Shown one piece after another: positions 62,857-64,000 of a DNA stretch of 64,000 bases. The notes beneath the pieces are model-generated. The model ran no database searches, was not told the origin of the DNA, and worked only from the letters and a program-made list of their open reading frames with translations. The DNA is from an uncultured Alphaproteobacteria bacterium (GTDB lineage: Bacteria; Pseudomonadota; Alphaproteobacteria; RF32; CAG-239). The translations under genes and the position numbers were made by a program. The stretch is from the NCBI GenBank assembly GCA_944391515.1, contig CALXTW010000004.1:16368-80367 (forward strand), read 5' to 3'. Each line of letters begins with the position of its first letter. Position 1 is the stretch's first letter.

Positions 62857-63754
62857 TACTCAGGTTTTAAGATGTGGATTTGTGGCATTAATCGGTGCGC
62901 CGAATGCCGGAAAATCAACCATTACCAATAATTTTGTCGGGTCAAAAGTCTCCATTGTTTCGCCTAAAGTGCAAACCACGCGTACCATGGTCAGAGGTAT
63001 CGGGGTGTATGAAAATACGCAAATCATTTTTATTGATACGCCGGGTATCTTTCGCCCAAAAAGACGTTTGGACAGGGCTATGGTGTCTTCGGCCTGGAGT
63101 GGAGTGAAAGATGCCGATATTGTCGTTTTGGTGGTTGATGCTAAACGTGGGTTTGATGATGAAACCAGAGCCATTATTGACCAACTCAACAAAAACAAAA
63201 TCTCTGCCATTTTGGTTTTGAACAAAGTTGATATTATTGACAAGACCAAGCTCTTGGCCTTAAGTGCTGCGTTGAATGGGGCCGGAAATTTCAAAGAAAC
63301 GTTTATGATTTCCGCCCTTACCGGACAAAATATTGATGACTTCTACAAATATTTGGCTGACAACTTACCGGAATCTCCTTGGTATTATCCCGAAGAACAG
63401 ATGTCTGATATGCCGCTGAAACTTTTGGCGGCTGAAATTGTGCGTGAGAAGCTCTTTTTATATTTGCGGCAAGAAATTCCTTATGAGCTCACTGTTGAGC
63501 CTGAATTATGGGAGCGGCGTGAAGATGGATCGGTGCGTGCTGAGATGACTATTTATGTCAAAAAAGACAACCAAAAGACCATTATTTTAGGGCGTGGCGG
63601 TGAGATGATTAAAAAAATCGGGCAATCGGCACGTCGCGAGATTGAGCACGAACTAGAAGAGCGTGTTCATCTGTTTTTATTTGTGAAAGTACGCGCCAAC
63701 TGGATTGATGATCCGGCAAGGTATAGTGCGTGGAATCTTGACTTCAACTCTTAA
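62843..63754 (+). CDS. era: GTPase Era
   Basis: Ribosome-associated GTPase for 30S assembly. Has G1 GAPNAGKST, switch motif QTTRTMVRGIG, G3 DTPGIFRPK, G4 NKVD and a KH domain ending in WERREDGSVRAEMTIYVKKD and GGEMIKKIGQSAR. 303 aa from the ATG within rnc. Confidence 0.94.
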   Translation: MGINDTQVLRCGFVALIGAPNAGKSTITNNFVGSKVSIVSPKVQTTRTMVRGIGVYENTQIIFIDTPGIFRPKRRLDRAMVSSAWSGVKDADIVVLVVDAKRGFDDETRAIIDQLNKNKISAILVLNKVDIIDKTKLLALSAALNGAGNFKETFMISALTGQNIDDFYKYLADNLPESPWYYPEEQMSDMPLKLLAAEIVREKLFLYLRQEIPYELTVEPELWERREDGSVRAEMTIYVKKDNQKTIILGRGGEMIKKIGQSARREIEHELEERVHLFLFVKVRANWIDDPARYSAWNLDFNS

Positions 63755-63756
63755 TA

Positions 63757-63923
63757 AAAGCTTGTATAACGGCTTTCTACTTGTAAATTTTTTACTCGTG
63801 TAACTAATTGTACACGTCGTAAAAAACTTACGGCGTATTAAGCTCGTTCTCCAAGCTTTTTTGTTTTGCTGCGGTGCCAGCTCTCTTAAATCTTATTATC
63901 AATCTCATATAACGGGTTTTGGT
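63757..63923. repeat. 167-bp repeat unit with long hairpin (copy 1)
   Basis: Direct repeat: 63757-63833 recurs exactly at 63924-64000. The inner stem is 63783-63802 / 63811-63831 (GTAAATTTTTTAC against GTAAAAAACTTAC, with small mismatches). An outer stem AAAAGCTTG (63756-63764) pairs with CAAGCTTTT (63852-63860) and is followed by T, so the unit could terminate era. Confidence 0.8.
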
Positions 63924-64000
63924 AAAGCTTGTATAACGGCTTTCTACTTGTAAATTTTTTACTCGTGTAACTAATTGTACACGTCGTAAAAAACTTACGG
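63924..64000. repeat. 167-bp repeat, second copy cut by window end
   Basis: Identical to 63757-63833 over all 77 bases available. More copies may follow outside the window. Confidence 0.8.

Noticed and set aside
1..64000. CRISPR array
   Set aside because: No series of short repeats with regular unique spacers; the only strict direct repeat is the 167-bp unit at the end of the window.
1..64000. Prophage or complete T4SS
   Set aside because: No integrase, capsid, portal, terminase, VirB4 or relaxase recognised; only a T4CP with unrecognised partners.

Overview
The window reads as a chromosomal segment of a low-GC, motile, anaerobic or microaerophilic alphaproteobacterium. Clade markers are GcrA, CckA, MipZ, an HdaA-type DnaA regulator with a clamp-binding motif, the RpoH box and the order rsh-acpS-lepB-rnc-era. 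Pyruvate:ferredoxin oxidoreductase (NifJ) points to anaerobic pyruvate metabolism; fliQ/fliR/flhB and motA/motB point to a flagellum. The combination resembles uncultured gut Alphaproteobacteria (RF32-like), but that placement is inference.

Layout. 1-6.3 kb: an LD-carboxypeptidase cut by the window edge, then a TetR-AcrA-AcrB efflux operon (minus strand). 6.3-16.2 kb: a tight minus-strand run read as pgm, an exported GH114-like protein, fliQ, fliR, flhB, cckA, hdaA, eptA. 16.3-18.9 kb: dacF-like SPOR carboxypeptidase, mipZ and a small membrane protein. 19.0-19.7 kb: tRNA-His and an intact IS200-type insertion sequence. 19.7-27.5 kb: a minus-strand accessory operon with coiled-coil proteins, two paralogous membrane proteins, a VirD4/TraG coupling ATPase without other type IV secretion genes, an HNH-like protein and a SUKH-family protein. 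27.5-29.8 kb: a small membrane protein, rluD, rpoH. 29.8-33.6 kb: a membrane protein with a pseudokinase, and a degenerate GGDEF protein. 33.6-38.8 kb: trmN6 and tsaC downstream of a 1031-residue repeat protein ending in an HNH-like motif, with a second SUKH protein. 39-41.5 kb: two aminopeptidases. 41.5-43.8 kb: three unrecognised genes. 44-46.1 kb: three genes without Shine-Dalgarno sites and with a Bacteroidetes-like promoter, probably acquired. 46.2-49.8 kb: nifJ. 50-52.9 kb: lipoprotein, tRNA-Gly, an AT-rich CpXC membrane protein, a small basic membrane protein and a histidine phosphatase. 52.9-55 kb: gcrA-motA-motB. 55-63.8 kb: DUF4139 protein, an exported protein, rpoZ, rsh, acpS, lepB, rnc, era. 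The window ends in a 167-bp repeat with long hairpins.

Working together: cckA, gcrA, mipZ and hdaA are cell-cycle regulators, and cckA and hdaA are embedded in a flagellar-export gene run, suggesting coupled expression of cycle and motility functions. The most unusual content is the orphan T4CP operon and the two loci in which a protein with an HNH-like motif is followed, with near-zero spacing, by a SUKH-fold protein. SUKH proteins are the classic immunity partners of nuclease toxins, so these look like toxin-immunity pairs, one of them directly behind a coupling protein that could deliver it. All functional calls come from reading the sequence; no database searches were run.
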